A stretch of 64,000 bases of DNA from Gammaproteobacteria bacterium HGW-Gammaproteobacteria-13 (GCA_002840155.1 PGZH01000007.1:124001-188000), one strand, 5' to 3'. Positions 43,456 to 54,855 are shown, counted from the first letter of the stretch. The notes: generated by a model not told the origin, from the sequence alone. Numbers and translations are program-made.

Positions 43456-45081
43456 ATGTTTCTGCAAAAATCCTTGCGCGCGCAAATTCTCGCCCTGCTC
43501 GGCGGCAGCCTGGCGCTGATTCTGGTCACGGCACTGGCTTGCTTCAGCTTCCTTTCCAGCGGCATGCAGGCCTACCGCAGCCTGCTTGATGGCCCGCTGG
43601 AGGCCTCGGCACTGATCGATTCGACCAACCTGAACTTCAAGACCCAGGTACAGGAATGGAAAAACGTCCTACTGCGTGGCAGCGACAAAGCCCAGCTGGA
43701 CAAATACTGGAGCCAGTTTGAGGCGCAGGAACGCAAGGTCCAGGAGTTACTGGGCAAATTGAGCGAAGAGGCTGGTAACGACCGCGAACTGAAGACCAAG
43801 GTCGATACATTGCGCAGCGAACACCAGACGCTCGGCGCCAACTACCGCAAGGGTCGCGATGCCTTTGTCGCTGCCGGCGGTGACGCTGCGGTTGGCGACA
43901 AGGCGGTGTCCGGTATTGACCGCAACACCGCACAACAATTGGAGGTCCTGTCCAGCGAGTTGCATAAACAGAGCCTGGAGCAGGCCAGCCTGATCAACGC
44001 TGCGGCCGACCGCACCATCACCCTCGGCACCCTGCTGATGCTCGGCGCCACCGTGGTGATTGCGCTGTTCAGCCTGTGGCTGGTCAACCGTAACCTGATC
44101 AACCCGATTCGCGAGCTGATCGAGCATATCGCCCAGCTTAGCCAGGGCAACTTCGGCAAGCGTGTCGACTCCACTCGCCAGGACGAGTTGGGCAACCTGG
44201 CCGTTGCCGCAAATATCCTGCGCGACTTCCTCTCCGACACCTTTACCCGCTTGAAGCGCAGCACCGCTGACCTGGACACCGCCAGCGGCGAACTCAACTC
44301 CATCGCCACGCTGATGGCCCAGGGCACCCGCGAGCAGTTCTCGCGCACCGACCAGGTCGCCACGGCCATGCATGAAATGTCCGCCACGGCCCAGGAGGTC
44401 GCCCGCCACGCCGCCGAAGCCGCCGGCGCGGCCGATGCCGCCGACAGCGCCGCGCGCCAGGGCGAAACAGTGATGCAGGCAACCATCAAGACCATCACCG
44501 ACATTCGCGGTGAGATCAGCAACACCTCGGAGGTGATTCGCCGCCTGGAAGCCGACAGCGGGCGCATCGGCAAGGTACTGGAAGTGATTCGCGGCATCGC
44601 CGAACAGACCAACCTGCTGGCGCTCAACGCCGCCATCGAAGCCGCCCGCGCCGGCGAACAGGGCCGTGGCTTTGCCGTGGTAGCGGACGAGGTGCGCACC
44701 CTAGCGCAGCGCACCGCCGAGTCCACTGCAGAAATCCACCAGATCATCGACACCGTACAAACCGGTGCAGTGAATGCAGTGCGCGCCATCGAAAGCGGTC
44801 AGCACCGCAGCGAGGAAGGCGTGACTCAGGTCACCGAGGCCGGCGCCACGCTGCAGCTGATCACCAGCGCGGTGGAAGCGATTCGCGATATGAACCGGCA
44901 GATCGCCACCGCCGCCGAAGAACAGACCTCGGTGGCGGAAGACATCTCGCGCAACCTCACCGAAATCACCGCCATCGCCACGGCCAACCAGGAGAACGTG
45001 CAGCGCACCGAAAGCGCCGGGCAAAACCTGCAAGTGCTCTCCGGGCAACTCAACGAAGTGACCCAGCGCCTGAGTGCCTGA
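43456..45081 (+). CDS. methyl-accepting chemotaxis protein with four-helix-type sensor
   Basis: A 541-residue chemoreceptor. TM1 is at about residues 10-32 (ILALLGGSLALILVTALACF), the periplasmic part of about 155 residues is all-helical with long charged helices, TM2 is at about 188-209 (LLMLGATVVIALFSLWLV), then a HAMP domain (IRELIEHIAQLSQGNFGKR), and the signalling hairpin [20 protein letters not shown] near residue 380. The all-helical sensor is like the four-helix-bundle group (Tar/McpS type), but the ligand is unknown. The ATG at 43456 has AGGGG upstream; the frame is open to 43348 without a good start. A terminator follows at 45110. I recall no equivalent at this spot in PAO1. Confidence 0.9.
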   Translation: MFLQKSLRAQILALLGGSLALILVTALACFSFLSSGMQAYRSLLDGPLEASALIDSTNLNFKTQVQEWKNVLLRGSDKAQLDKYWSQFEAQERKVQELLGKLSEEAGNDRELKTKVDTLRSEHQTLGANYRKGRDAFVAAGGDAAVGDKAVSGIDRNTAQQLEVLSSELHKQSLEQASLINAAADRTITLGTLLMLGATVVIALFSLWLVNRNLINPIRELIEHIAQLSQGNFGKRVDSTRQDELGNLAVAANILRDFLSDTFTRLKRSTADLDTASGELNSIATLMAQGTREQFSRTDQVATAMHEMSATAQEVARHAAEAAGAADAADSAARQGETVMQATIKTITDIRGEISNTSEVIRRLEADSGRIGKVLEVIRGIAEQTNLLALNAAIEAARAGEQGRGFAVVADEVRTLAQRTAESTAEIHQIIDTVQTGAVNAVRAIESGQHRSEEGVTQVTEAGATLQLITSAVEAIRDMNRQIATAAEEQTSVAEDISRNLTEITAIATANQENVQRTESAGQNLQVLSGQLNEVTQRLSA

Positions 45082-45109
45082 CGTCCAGAGGTCAGTACAG
45101 CGCAACAAA

Positions 45110-45141
45110 CAAAATGCCAGCATATGCTGGCATTTTGCTTA
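45110..45141. terminator. palindromic terminator after chemoreceptor
   Basis: CAAAATGCCAGCAT and ATGCTGGCATTTTG form a perfect 28-base palindrome; the downstream T-tract is short, so efficiency is uncertain. Confidence 0.7.
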
Positions 45142-45185
45142 AAAAGCACTTGATCAATCAGGCAAGTTTTGTACAACGCTATTTT

Positions 45186-45204
45186 GCAAATGCGAATCTT
45201 TGAC
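45186..45204 (+). promoter_or_regulatory. weak Fur-box-like site upstream of the mexVW-like operon
   Basis: GCAAATGCGAATCTTTGAC matches the Fur consensus at 12 of 19 positions and resembles the site at 37882 (GAAAATCTTT / GCGAATCTTT). It is 78-96 bases before the mexV-like ATG. The match is marginal. Confidence 0.3.
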
Positions 45205-45281
45205 AGGCCTTTGCGCGAGGTCTAATGTGCCCCTCTTGCCTATTCCCAGGCTATCCAACCGCCTTGCCAAGGAACCGGAAT

Positions 45282-46412
45282 ATGTTGCTCCGCCGCATGC
45301 TGATCATGCTCGGCGCAGTACTCGTAGTGGTACTCGCCCTCGCCGCCTACAAAGGCTTCTCCATCTACCAACAAGTGCAGATGTTCTCCGCGCCGCAGCC
45401 GGCCATCAGCGTCGATGCCGCAACGGCCGAAGAACGCCCGTGGCAGGGCCGCTTGCCAGCCATCGGCACACTCAAGGCATTCCAGGGCGTTAACCTCACC
45501 GTAGAGGTCGGCGGCACCGTGCAGCAGGTGCTGTTCCGCTCCGGTGAACAGGTCACCCTGCAGCAGCCGCTGATCCAGATGGACAGCGATGTCGAGCAGG
45601 CCAGCCTGGCCACCGCCGAGGCTGAACTGGGCCTGGCCCGCGTGGAATACGAGCGCGGCCGTAGCCTGGTCAATCGCCAGAGCATCTCGAAAAGCGAGTT
45701 CGACCGCCTCTCGGCCAGCCTGCAGAAGGCCAACGCCAGCGTTGCCCAACTGAAAGCCATGCTGGCGAAAAAGCGCATCATCGCGCCGTTTGCCGGCACC
45801 ATCGGCATCCGCCAGGTCGACGTCGGTGACTACCTGTCCTCGGGCACCACCATCGCCACCCTGCAGGACCTGAGCAAGCTCTACGTCGACTTCTTCCTGC
45901 CCGAACAGGCGGTGCCCAAGCTGGCCATCGGCGAGCGCGTGCGCTTTAGCGTGGCGGCTTACCCGAATGAGGTGTTCGAGGGCGAAATTGCCGCGATCAA
46001 CCCCAAGGTCGAAGACGCCACTCGCAACGTGCAGGTACGCGCCATGCTGGTCAACCCGGAAAGCAAACTGCTGCCCGGCATGTTCGCCAACCTGGAGGTG
46101 CTGCTACCGGGTGAGCAGAACCTGATCGTCGTTCCGGAAACCGCCATCACCTACACCCTGTATGGCAATTCGGTGTACGTGATCGGCGAGAAGAAAGGTG
46201 AAGACGGCCAGGTGGTCAAAGACGACAAAGGCCAGGCCGAGCTGGTGGTCGAGCGCCGCTTCGTCGAAACCGGCGAGCGCCGCGCAGGCCAGGTGGTGAT
46301 CAGCAAAGGTCTGCAAGCCGGTGAGCAGGTGGTATCCGCCGGCCAGCTGAAGCTGGACAACGGTGCCCACGTCAGCATCGCCAACTCGCAGGACAAGCCA
46401 AGCGCCAATTAA
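45282..46412 (+). CDS. mexV: RND efflux membrane-fusion protein (MexV-like)
   Basis: A 376-residue periplasmic adaptor anchored by an N-terminal helix (LIMLGAVLVVVLALAAYKGF). The lipoyl-like domain (GVNLTVEVGGTVQQVLFRSG), the alpha-helical hairpin (ASLATAEAELGLARVEYERG, and SASLQKANASVAQLKAMLAK), and the beta-barrel region (IIAPFAGTIGIRQVDVGDYL) are all present. It couples the RND pump to an outer-membrane channel. AAGGAAC is upstream of the ATG at 45282, which is preferred to the longer frame at 45225. It is followed after 27 bases by the pump gene. No OprM-type gene is adjacent, so an unlinked channel must be used. PA4374 is the P. aeruginosa equivalent. Confidence 0.9.
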   Translation: MLLRRMLIMLGAVLVVVLALAAYKGFSIYQQVQMFSAPQPAISVDAATAEERPWQGRLPAIGTLKAFQGVNLTVEVGGTVQQVLFRSGEQVTLQQPLIQMDSDVEQASLATAEAELGLARVEYERGRSLVNRQSISKSEFDRLSASLQKANASVAQLKAMLAKKRIIAPFAGTIGIRQVDVGDYLSSGTTIATLQDLSKLYVDFFLPEQAVPKLAIGERVRFSVAAYPNEVFEGEIAAINPKVEDATRNVQVRAMLVNPESKLLPGMFANLEVLLPGEQNLIVVPETAITYTLYGNSVYVIGEKKGEDGQVVKDDKGQAELVVERRFVETGERRAGQVVISKGLQAGEQVVSAGQLKLDNGAHVSIANSQDKPSAN

Positions 46413-46439
46413 TCCGGCGCTGCGCAAAGGAACTTATTT

Positions 46440-49400
46440 ATGGCTTTTACTGATCCCTTTATCCGTCGCCCGGTACTGGCGACCGTGGTCAGTCTGTTGA
46501 TCATCCTGCTTGGCTTCCAGGCATTCAGCAAACTGACCATTCGCCAGTACCCGCAGATGGAAAACGCCCTGATCACAGTGACCACGGCTTACCCCGGGGC
46601 CAATGCCGAGACCATACAGGGCTATATCACCCAGCCGCTGCAGCAGAGCCTGGCCAGCGCCGACGGCATCGACTACATGACCTCGGTCAGCCGGCAGAAT
46701 GTGTCGGTCATCTCGATCTACGCGCGTATCGGCGCCAATAGCGACCGTTTGTTTACCGAGCTGTTGGCCAAGGCCAACGAGGTGAAGAACCAGCTGCCGC
46801 AAGACGCCGAAGACCCGGTACTGAGCAAGGAAGCCGCCGACTCCACCGCGCTGATGTACCTCAGCTTCTACAGCGATGAACTGTCCAACCCGCAAATCAC
46901 CGACTACCTGTCGCGGGTGATCCAGCCCAAGCTGGCCACCCTGCCCGGCATGGCCGAAGCCGAGATTCTCGGCAATCAGGTGTTTGCCATGCGCCTGTGG
47001 CTCGACCCGGTGAAGATGGGCGCCTACGGCGTGACCGCCAGCGACGTGAATGACGCGGTGCGCAAGTACAACTTCCTCGCCGCAGCGGGTGAAGTGAAAG
47101 GCCAGTACGTGGTCACCAGCATCAACGCCGAAACCGACCTGAAGTCCGCCGAAGCCTTTGCCGCCATCCCGCTAAAGACCGTGGGCGACAGCCGCGTGCT
47201 GATCCGCGATGTGGCGCGGGTGGAAATGGGCGCGGAAAGCTACGACTCGATCAGCTCCTTCGATGGCATCCCTTCGGTGTACATCGCCATCAAGGGCACG
47301 CCGGGGGCCAACCCGCTGGACGTGATCAAGGAAGTGCGCAAGGTCATGCCCGACCTGGAAGCGCAGCTGCCGCCGAACCTGAAAGTTTCCATCGCCTACG
47401 ACGCCACGCTGTTTATCCAGGCCTCGATTGATGAGGTGGTAAAGACCCTGTTCGAAGCCGTGCTGATCGTCATCGTGGTGGTGTTCCTGTTCCTCGGCGC
47501 GTTCCGCTCGGTGCTGATCCCGGTGATCACCATCCCGCTGTCGATGATCGGCGTGATGTTCTTTATGCAGCTGATGGGCTACTCAATCAACCTGCTGACC
47601 CTGCTGGCCATGGTGCTGGCTATCGGCCTGGTGGTGGACGACGCCATCGTCGTGGTGGAGAACATCCATAGGCATATCGAGGAAGGCAAAACACCCTACG
47701 ATGCGGCCATTGAAGGCGCGCGGGAGATCGCCGTACCGGTGGTGTCGATGACCATCACCCTGGCGGCGGTGTACGCCCCTATCGGCTTCCTCGAAGGCCT
47801 CACGGGCGCGCTGTTCAAGGAGTTCGCCCTGACCCTGGCCGGCGCGGTGATTATCTCCGGCATCGTCGCCCTGACCCTGTCGCCGATGATGTGCGCCAAG
47901 CTGCTGCGTCACGAGGAAAACCCGTCAGGGTTGGCGCACAAGCTCGACCAGATCTTCGACAGCCTCAAGCAGCGCTATCAGCGCGCCCTGCACGGCACCC
48001 TGGACACTCGCCCGGTGGTGCTGGTGTTCGCAGTGATCGTCATGTGCCTGATCCCGGTGCTGCTCAAGTTCACCAAGAGCGAACTGGCCCCGGAAGAAGA
48101 TCAGGGCATCATCTTTATGATGGCCAGCGCGCCGCAACCTACCAACCTGGAGTACCTGAACAAGTACACCGATGAGTTCGTGACCATTTTCAAGGAGTTT
48201 CCCGAGTACTACTCCTCGTTCCAGATCAACGGCTTCAACGGCGTGCAATCGGGTATCGGCGGCTTTCTGATGACGCCGTGGAACGAGCGCGAACGCACGC
48301 AGATGGAGATTCTTCCGGAGGTGCAAGCGCGCCTGTCGCAGATCGCAGGCCTGCAGATCTTCGGCTTCAACCTGCCGTCCCTGCCGGGTACCGGTGAGGG
48401 TCTGCCGTTCCAGTTCGTGATCAACACACCCAACGACTACCAGTCGCTGCTGCAGGTGACCGAGCGGGTCAAGCAACGCGCGGTGGAATCCGGCAAGTTC
48501 GCCTTCCTCGACGTCGACCTGGCTTTCGACAAACCGGAAGTGGTGGTGGAAATCGACCGCGAAAAAGCCGCGCAGATGGGCGTGTCGATGGAAGACCTCG
48601 GTCTGACCCTGGCCAGCCTACTCGGTGAAGGCGAGATCAACCGCTTCACCATCGATGGACGCAGCTACAAGGTGATTGCCCAGGTCGAGCGCGCCTACCG
48701 CGACAACCCGGAATGGCTGGGCAGCTACTACGTGAAGAGCGAAAGCGGCGCGATGCTGGCCCTGTCGACCCTGGTCAAAGTCAGTGACCGTGCGCGGCCA
48801 ACCCAGCTCAACCAGTTCCAGCAGCTCAACTCGGCGATTATCCAGGGCGTACCGATTGTCAGCATGGGTGAAGCCATCGACACGGTGACGCAGATCATGC
48901 GCGAGGAAGCCCCAGCTGGTTACGCCTACGACTTCGCTGGCGCCTCGCGGCAACTGGTACAGGAAGGCAGCGCGCTGTACGTGACCTTCGGCCTGGCGCT
49001 GGCGCTGATCTTCCTGGTGCTGGCGGCGCAGTTCGAGAGCTTCCGCGACCCGCTGGTGATCATGGTCACGGTGCCGCTGTCGATCTGTGGCGCACTGATT
49101 CCACTATTCCTCGGCCTGTCGAGCATGAACATCTACACCCAGGTGGGCCTGGTAACGCTGATCGGCCTGATCACCAAGCACGGCATCCTGATCGTCGAGT
49201 TCGCCAACCAGCTGCGCCGCGAGAAAGGCCTGTCGCGTCGTGAAGCAGTTGAAGAGGCGGCGGCGATTCGCCTACGTCCGGTGCTGATGACCACCGCGGC
49301 GATGGTCTTCGGCATGGTGCCGTTGATCCTGGCCACCGGCGCCGGTGCGGTGAGCCGCTTCGACATCGGCCTGGTAATCGCCACCGGCATGTCGATCGGC

Positions 49401-49487
49401 ACGCTGTTTACCCTGTTTGTGCTGCCCTGCGTGTACAGCCTGCTGGCACAACCCGATGCGCCACCGACAACGGCCAAAGCCCACTAA
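46440..49487 (+). CDS. mexW: RND efflux pump inner-membrane subunit (MexW-like)
   Basis: A 1015-residue proton-driven RND transporter. It begins MAFTDPFIRRPVLATVVSL; helix 4 contains GLVVDDAIVVVENIHRH with the two proton-relay aspartates (about residues 399-400), and helix 10 has GLITKHGILIVEFANQLRR with the essential lysine (about 909). The periplasmic loops are large, as in MexB-like pumps. It exports multiple drugs and probably native metabolites. It forms an operon with mexV and ends in the terminator at 49490. The C-terminus is slightly short of 1030-1050, typical of MexW rather than MexB. PA4375 is the P. aeruginosa equivalent. Confidence 0.93.
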   Translation: MAFTDPFIRRPVLATVVSLLIILLGFQAFSKLTIRQYPQMENALITVTTAYPGANAETIQGYITQPLQQSLASADGIDYMTSVSRQNVSVISIYARIGANSDRLFTELLAKANEVKNQLPQDAEDPVLSKEAADSTALMYLSFYSDELSNPQITDYLSRVIQPKLATLPGMAEAEILGNQVFAMRLWLDPVKMGAYGVTASDVNDAVRKYNFLAAAGEVKGQYVVTSINAETDLKSAEAFAAIPLKTVGDSRVLIRDVARVEMGAESYDSISSFDGIPSVYIAIKGTPGANPLDVIKEVRKVMPDLEAQLPPNLKVSIAYDATLFIQASIDEVVKTLFEAVLIVIVVVFLFLGAFRSVLIPVITIPLSMIGVMFFMQLMGYSINLLTLLAMVLAIGLVVDDAIVVVENIHRHIEEGKTPYDAAIEGAREIAVPVVSMTITLAAVYAPIGFLEGLTGALFKEFALTLAGAVIISGIVALTLSPMMCAKLLRHEENPSGLAHKLDQIFDSLKQRYQRALHGTLDTRPVVLVFAVIVMCLIPVLLKFTKSELAPEEDQGIIFMMASAPQPTNLEYLNKYTDEFVTIFKEFPEYYSSFQINGFNGVQSGIGGFLMTPWNERERTQMEILPEVQARLSQIAGLQIFGFNLPSLPGTGEGLPFQFVINTPNDYQSLLQVTERVKQRAVESGKFAFLDVDLAFDKPEVVVEIDREKAAQMGVSMEDLGLTLASLLGEGEINRFTIDGRSYKVIAQVERAYRDNPEWLGSYYVKSESGAMLALSTLVKVSDRARPTQLNQFQQLNSAIIQGVPIVSMGEAIDTVTQIMREEAPAGYAYDFAGASRQLVQEGSALYVTFGLALALIFLVLAAQFESFRDPLVIMVTVPLSICGALIPLFLGLSSMNIYTQVGLVTLIGLITKHGILIVEFANQLRREKGLSRREAVEEAAAIRLRPVLMTTAAMVFGMVPLILATGAGAVSRFDIGLVIATGMSIGTLFTLFVLPCVYSLLAQPDAPPTTAKAH

Positions 49488-49489
49488 CC

Positions 49490-49516
49490 AAAAAGCCCTG
49501 CAATGCAGGGCTTTTT
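49490..49516. terminator. Rho-independent terminator after mexVW
   Basis: AAAAAGCCCTGCA and TGCAGGGCTTTTTT form a hairpin with one-base loop centre and a T-run. Confidence 0.85.
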
Positions 49517-49546
49517 TCTGTCTATCGAATTGTCAGGTCAGCAGGC

Positions 49547-49771
49547 TCAACCTTGCGAACGAGCGCCCTGGGACAAGCTGAACATAAACAGCAGCAGGTC
49601 GTGGTCCGGCTTGAGCGCCTCGGCCGTTCGTGCCTGCGGTGGCAACGGGCAGTAGCCGCGCTCATTGAGGGTGATGACCTGGGGGCTGGCTTCTTGCCAG
49701 GCCGCCGCCGCGAGCGAGGCCACGCTGAGCGCGGTCACCAGGAACAAACCTCGTGCGATTTCTAGCTTCAT
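49547..49771 (-). CDS. small secreted protein of unknown function
   Basis: A 74-residue protein with a signal peptide (RGLFLVTALSVASLAAAA, cleaved before WQEASP), so the mature product is about 50 residues in the periplasm. One Cys is present (ERGYCPLPPQ). I recognise no family. The ATG at 49771 has AGAGG eight bases upstream on the minus strand; a GTG one codon earlier is possible. It is convergent with mexW and separated by the terminator at 49490. It could be an accessory of the stress genes further right, but there is no evidence beyond position. Confidence 0.6.
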   Translation of the reverse strand: MKLEIARGLFLVTALSVASLAAAAWQEASPQVITLNERGYCPLPPQARTAEALKPDHDLLLFMFSLSQGARSQG

Positions 49772-50369
49772 CACTGCAACCTCTTGATAGCGCTGCCAAA
49801 CGCTGTTTGTAGACCCTAGATCACTGATAACCGCAATGTCGCGCTTTGCGACCAGCGGTCGTTACAGCCGGACTCTGCCGGCAACTCTATTGCGATCATC
49901 CTGATCCACACGCAAGCCATTTAGCAGGCCAGGCCTTCGAACTACATTCGCACCAATGGTTCAATGCGCGAGCAAACCAAGGATTGGGGCCGCATCAGCG
50001 CACCTGGCGGTAACACACCCACAGTCACTTAATTGCCCATTTGCATCAGCGTGGTGCGTCATAGAACCAGCGGTTTTAAAACAGCCGCAGGCAACACCCT
50101 AACCGGCACAACCTCCAGCCACACGGCAAAAGCGGCGTGGTAGAGCACATCCAGGTGAGGTCAAAACAAGAAGCGGCAATGCTGACAGGCAGCACAGCGC
50201 AGATTGACAGGCTCCAGTCCGGGAGCGCGCATCACACAAAGCAATTGGCGTACCGCTTTGCCGCGAGGACTGTTTATAGCCGAGAAAAATGAAAACCCCG
50301 TGACAGGCACGGGGTTTTCTTTACATCAAGCAAACCGCCTGGCGGCGGTCTGCTGGGCGCCGGGCTGGC
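49772..50369. other. 598-base intergenic region
   Basis: No gene-like frame is supported. The right part holds the groEL terminator (about 50290-50320). The rest (49800-50280) has lower GC than its surroundings and I recognise nothing in it. In P. aeruginosa the region between mexW and groEL holds several genes (PA4376 onwards, from memory), which are missing here. Confidence 0.5.
50290..50321 (-). terminator. Rho-independent terminator after groEL
   Basis: On the minus strand GAAAACCCCGTG and CACGGGGTTTTC form a 12-bp stem, followed by T-rich sequence. It lies about 50 bases past the groEL stop. Confidence 0.85.
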
Positions 50370-52034
<1,665 letters not shown>

Positions 52035-52072
52035 TCAAATAGAGCGGAATTCGTAGCGACGGGGCGCTGAAA

Positions 52073-52366
52073 TCAACCTTCAACGACAGCGAGAATTTCG
52101 CTCTCGCTCATTACCAGCAGGTCTTCACCGTCAACTTTGATGGTGTTGCTGCCGGAGTAAGGGCCAAACACCACTTTGTCGCCGACTTTAACGGCCAGGG
52201 CACGCACTTCACCGTTGTCCAGCACGCGGCCGGTACCGACAGCGAGGATTTCACCGCTGTTGGCTTTCTCGGCAGCGGAACCTGGCAGCACGATGCCGCC
52301 TGCGGTTTTCTTTTCTTCTTCGCTGCGACGGATTACGACGCGGTCATGCAGAGGACGAAGCTTCAT
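52073..52366 (-). CDS. groES: 10-kDa co-chaperonin GroES
   Basis: A 97-residue co-chaperonin that caps Gro[22 protein letters not shown] opens the protein, [21 protein letters not shown] contains the mobile loop, and [20 protein letters not shown] is the beta-barrel part. It is the first gene of the groES-groEL operon; the long leader (over 140 bases) contains the promoter-like element at 52512-52541. Confidence 0.98.
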   Translation of the reverse strand: MKLRPLHDRVVIRRSEEEKKTAGGIVLPGSAAEKANSGEILAVGTGRVLDNGEVRALAVKVGDKVVFGPYSGSNTIKVDGEDLLVMSESEILAVVEG

Positions 52367-52511
52367 TGTCGATCTCTCCCAATAGGTGGTTTACAGCGGC
52401 TGGTGTATTCACCAGCGGGTTAGCAAAGTCCGGCGAGGCCGGTAGCGCTACGCCAGGCGCAGCGCTGAAGTCTGATCTGCCGATACGACAGAAAACCTTG
52501 CGGTGACCGCT

Positions 52512-52541
52512 ACATAAGGGCGCACAAGGGGATTTCAAGGG
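52512..52541 (-). promoter_or_regulatory. sigma-32 (RpoH)-like promoter of groES-groEL
   Basis: On the minus strand CCCTTGAAA (near 52533-52541) and CCCTTATGT (near 52512-52520) resemble the -35 and -10 boxes of heat-shock promoters (CTTGAAA and CCCCATNT), with 12-13 bases between. It lies about 150 bases upstream of the groES ATG. Confidence 0.55.
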
Positions 52542-52589
52542 CAGAGGGTGAAATTTTTAATATGTGAAAGCCTTTTTACGAGCCGCAAA

Positions 52590-53039
52590 TCAGTCGCGGC
52601 GCTCGTATTCGCCTTCCAGCACATTGGGGCGAGCTTGCCCGGAGCGCGCGGCCTGGTCGTCGAAAAAAGCGCGCTGACGCATGGCCTGCTCGGCGGCACG
52701 CAGGCGCACCTTGTTGACCAGCAGACGACGGGTGAAGGGAATCAGGCAGAACACGCCGAAGATGTCGCTGATAAAGCCTGGCAGCAGCAGCAAACCACCA
52801 CCGACGGCGATCAGCAGGCCTTCGAGCATTTCCTGCTCAGGCAACTCACCACGCGCCAGCTTTTCCCGCGCACGCCAGGCCGTGGCAACGCCGGCTACAC
52901 GCAGCAAAACACTGCCGAGAATGGCAGTACCTATGACCAGCAACAGGGTCGGCAGCACGCCGATGGCGCTGCCCACCTGAATCAGCAGGGCCAGCTCGAT
53001 GATCGGAAACAGCAAAAACAGAAACAGAAAAGCGCGCAT
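52590..53039 (-). CDS. fxsA: FxsA membrane protein
   Basis: A 149-residue inner-membrane protein with about four helices. MRAFLFLFLLFPIIELALLIQ opens the family, followed by LPTLLLVIGTAILGSVLLR, the loop AREKLARGELPEQEMLEGLLIAVGG, and LLLLPGFISDIFGVFCLIPF. In E. coli FxsA relieves F-plasmid exclusion of phage T7; its native role is unknown. The ATG at 53039 has AAGGAA upstream. It sits upstream of groES-groEL on the same strand, a neighbourhood shared with P. aeruginosa (PA4387). Confidence 0.9.
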   Translation of the reverse strand: MRAFLFLFLLFPIIELALLIQVGSAIGVLPTLLLVIGTAILGSVLLRVAGVATAWRAREKLARGELPEQEMLEGLLIAVGGGLLLLPGFISDIFGVFCLIPFTRRLLVNKVRLRAAEQAMRQRAFFDDQAARSGQARPNVLEGEYERRD

Positions 53040-53052
53040 CGAAGGTTCCTTA

Positions 53053-53219
53053 AGAGCCTGTTTACGGTCTCGCGAGCTAGAGCCATGCAAGGCGCTACGT
53101 AGTAACAGCCTTCGGCTGGTCAAAACGGCGAGGAAGCGGAGTTTACTGGTGTAAATGAGCATTCCGAGCCTGTTTTTAACGCAGCAGGGCCGACGCGCAG
53201 CAGATCGTAGGCAGGCTCT
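53053..53219. repeat. palindromic dispersed element, copy 3 (about 167 bp)
   Basis: The ends are perfect inverted repeats AGAGCCTG and CAGGCTCT. The core GAGGAAGCGGAGTTTAC and GTAAATGAGCATTCCGAG matches copies 1, 2 and 4. It carries an internal GCTACGTAGTAACAGCC segment (also in copy 4) that copies 1 and 2 lack. It lies between fxsA and the HugZ-like gene. Confidence 0.8.
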
Positions 53220-53271
53220 AAACGGAAGATCAGCTTCCAGTAAGGGTGAAGTATGGGGCGTTAGGCTGAAT

Positions 53272-54003
53272 TCAAGCTGAAGCCTGACCATCGGTCGGCC
53301 AGACCTCGGCGCGAGCCAGCGCCACCAGGGCCTGGCGCACCTCAAGCGGACTGTTACAGGATGTTGGAAACGCCAACCAATGCAGGCCCTGACCGATGCG
53401 CAGGTGAAAACCTTCGCTATCAAGACCGACCAGTTCGGCCGGCGCATGGCTGGGCAAGCCGGCCAGCTGGACATAGTGGGCGATAGCGTTGCCATGGTCA
53501 CTGTTCATATGTTCGAGCATGCCGATTTCACTGTCGCCAGCGAAGGGATTGGCCAGCGCCACCTGATCCAACCAGTGAATCGCGCCAAAACCACCGATAT
53601 AGCGCCAGCGCACCGGCTCAAGTCGCCAGAAATCGAAGTCATGGGCCTGGTGATAACCGCGTGAATCGGGGAAATAGCGGTAATAACGCTGCGCCGCAGC
53701 AGCAATCTGCGCCTCGTCATCCAATTGTCGTGCTTGCGCGAGCAAAGTAAGACGACCGACCGCCTGCACATCTTCCGCCCCGCGCTCGCCCACCAGCAGC
53801 GAACACTTGCCGTCCTGCTTGAGGTTATGGGTGTGCTGGGCGATGCGGCTGATCAGAATCAGCGGGTAACCGTCAGCATCCAGGCAATAGGGCACCACTG
53901 ATCCGAAAGGGAAACCCGGCATGGCCTTGGAATGGGTGCTGAGCACGCCACGGTATTCCTTGAGCAGCAATTCTCGGGCATGCTTGCCGGCTTTCACGCT
54001 CAC
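53272..54003 (-). CDS. HugZ family haem-utilisation-like protein
   Basis: A 243-residue flavin-reductase-like/PPOX-fold protein with a C-terminal DUF2470 segment. The N-terminus [20 protein letters not shown] and [20 protein letters not shown] is the split-barrel; [21 protein letters not shown] is the DUF2470 region, which in HugZ relatives binds haem. No signal peptide is present. It may degrade or store haem, but iron-regulated control was not visible. PA4388 is the P. aeruginosa equivalent, from memory. It is flanked by repeat copies 3 and, after the SDR, 4. Confidence 0.8.
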   Translation of the reverse strand: MSVKAGKHARELLLKEYRGVLSTHSKAMPGFPFGSVVPYCLDADGYPLILISRIAQHTHNLKQDGKCSLLVGERGAEDVQAVGRLTLLAQARQLDDEAQIAAAAQRYYRYFPDSRGYHQAHDFDFWRLEPVRWRYIGGFGAIHWLDQVALANPFAGDSEIGMLEHMNSDHGNAIAHYVQLAGLPSHAPAELVGLDSEGFHLRIGQGLHWLAFPTSCNSPLEVRQALVALARAEVWPTDGQASA

Positions 54004-54096
54004 CTTATGACTCCTTGCATAAAATCCGTCACAGAACGGGAGGCGCCTAGATTAACCGCCGGCAAGGCCACACGACACCATTTGAGGGGACTCGCG

Positions 54097-54855
54097 ATGC
54101 AACTTAAAGACAAGGTCATCATCATCACCGGCGGCTGTCAGGGCCTGGGCCGTGCCATGGCTGAATACCTGGCAGAGAAAGGCGTCAAACTGGCGCTGGT
54201 CGACCTGAACCAGGAAAAACTCGACGAAGCCGTGGCTGCCTGCAAGGCCATGGGCGTAGAAGCCCGCGCTTACCTGTGCAACGTCGCCAATGAAGAGCAA
54301 GTGACCCAGACCGTGGCGCAGATTGCCGAAGACTTCGGCGCGATCAACGGCCTGGTGAACAACGCCGGCATCCTGCGTGACGGCCTGACTATCAAGGTCA
54401 AGGACGGCGAAATCACCAAGCTGAGCCTGGCCCAGTGGCAGTCGGTGATCGACGTCAACCTCACCGGCGTATTCCTCTGCACCCGCGAAGTGGCGGCGAA
54501 GATGATCGAGCTGAAGAACGAAGGCGCGATCATCAACATCTCCTCGATTTCCCGCGCCGGCAATATCGGCCAGGCCAACTACTCCGCCGCCAAGGCTGGC
54601 GTAGCTGCTGACACCGTGGTCTGGGCCAAGGAACTGGCGCGTTACGGCATCCGTGTCGCGGGCGTAGCACCGGGCTTTATCGAGACCGAAATGGTTGCCA
54701 GCATGAAGCCGGAAGCGCTGGAGCGCATGACTTCGGTCATCCCACTGCGCCGCATGGGCAAACCCGCCGAGATCGCCCACTCGGTGGCCTATATCCTGGA
54801 AAACGACTACTACACCGGTCGGATTCTGGAGCTGGACGGCGGCCTGCGCTTGTAA
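54097..54855 (+). CDS. short-chain dehydrogenase/reductase (FabG-like)
   Basis: A 252-residue classical [22 protein letters not shown] is the TGxxxGxG coenzyme motif; NNAGI is the NAG motif; the catalytic triad is Ser in [10 protein letters not shown], Tyr and Lys in [10 protein letters not shown]. An insertion near [16 protein letters not shown] is typical of a subgroup of Pseudomonas oxidoreductases. It probably reduces a ketone with NAD(P)H; its natural substrate is unknown. The ATG at 54097 has GAGGGGA upstream; the frame opens at 53932 but there it overlaps the HugZ-like gene. PA4389 is the P. aeruginosa equivalent. Confidence 0.88.
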   Translation: MQLKDKVIIITGGCQGLGRAMAEYLAEKGVKLALVDLNQEKLDEAVAACKAMGVEARAYLCNVANEEQVTQTVAQIAEDFGAINGLVNNAGILRDGLTIKVKDGEITKLSLAQWQSVIDVNLTGVFLCTREVAAKMIELKNEGAIINISSISRAGNIGQANYSAAKAGVAADTVVWAKELARYGIRVAGVAPGFIETEMVASMKPEALERMTSVIPLRRMGKPAEIAHSVAYILENDYYTGRILELDGGLRL

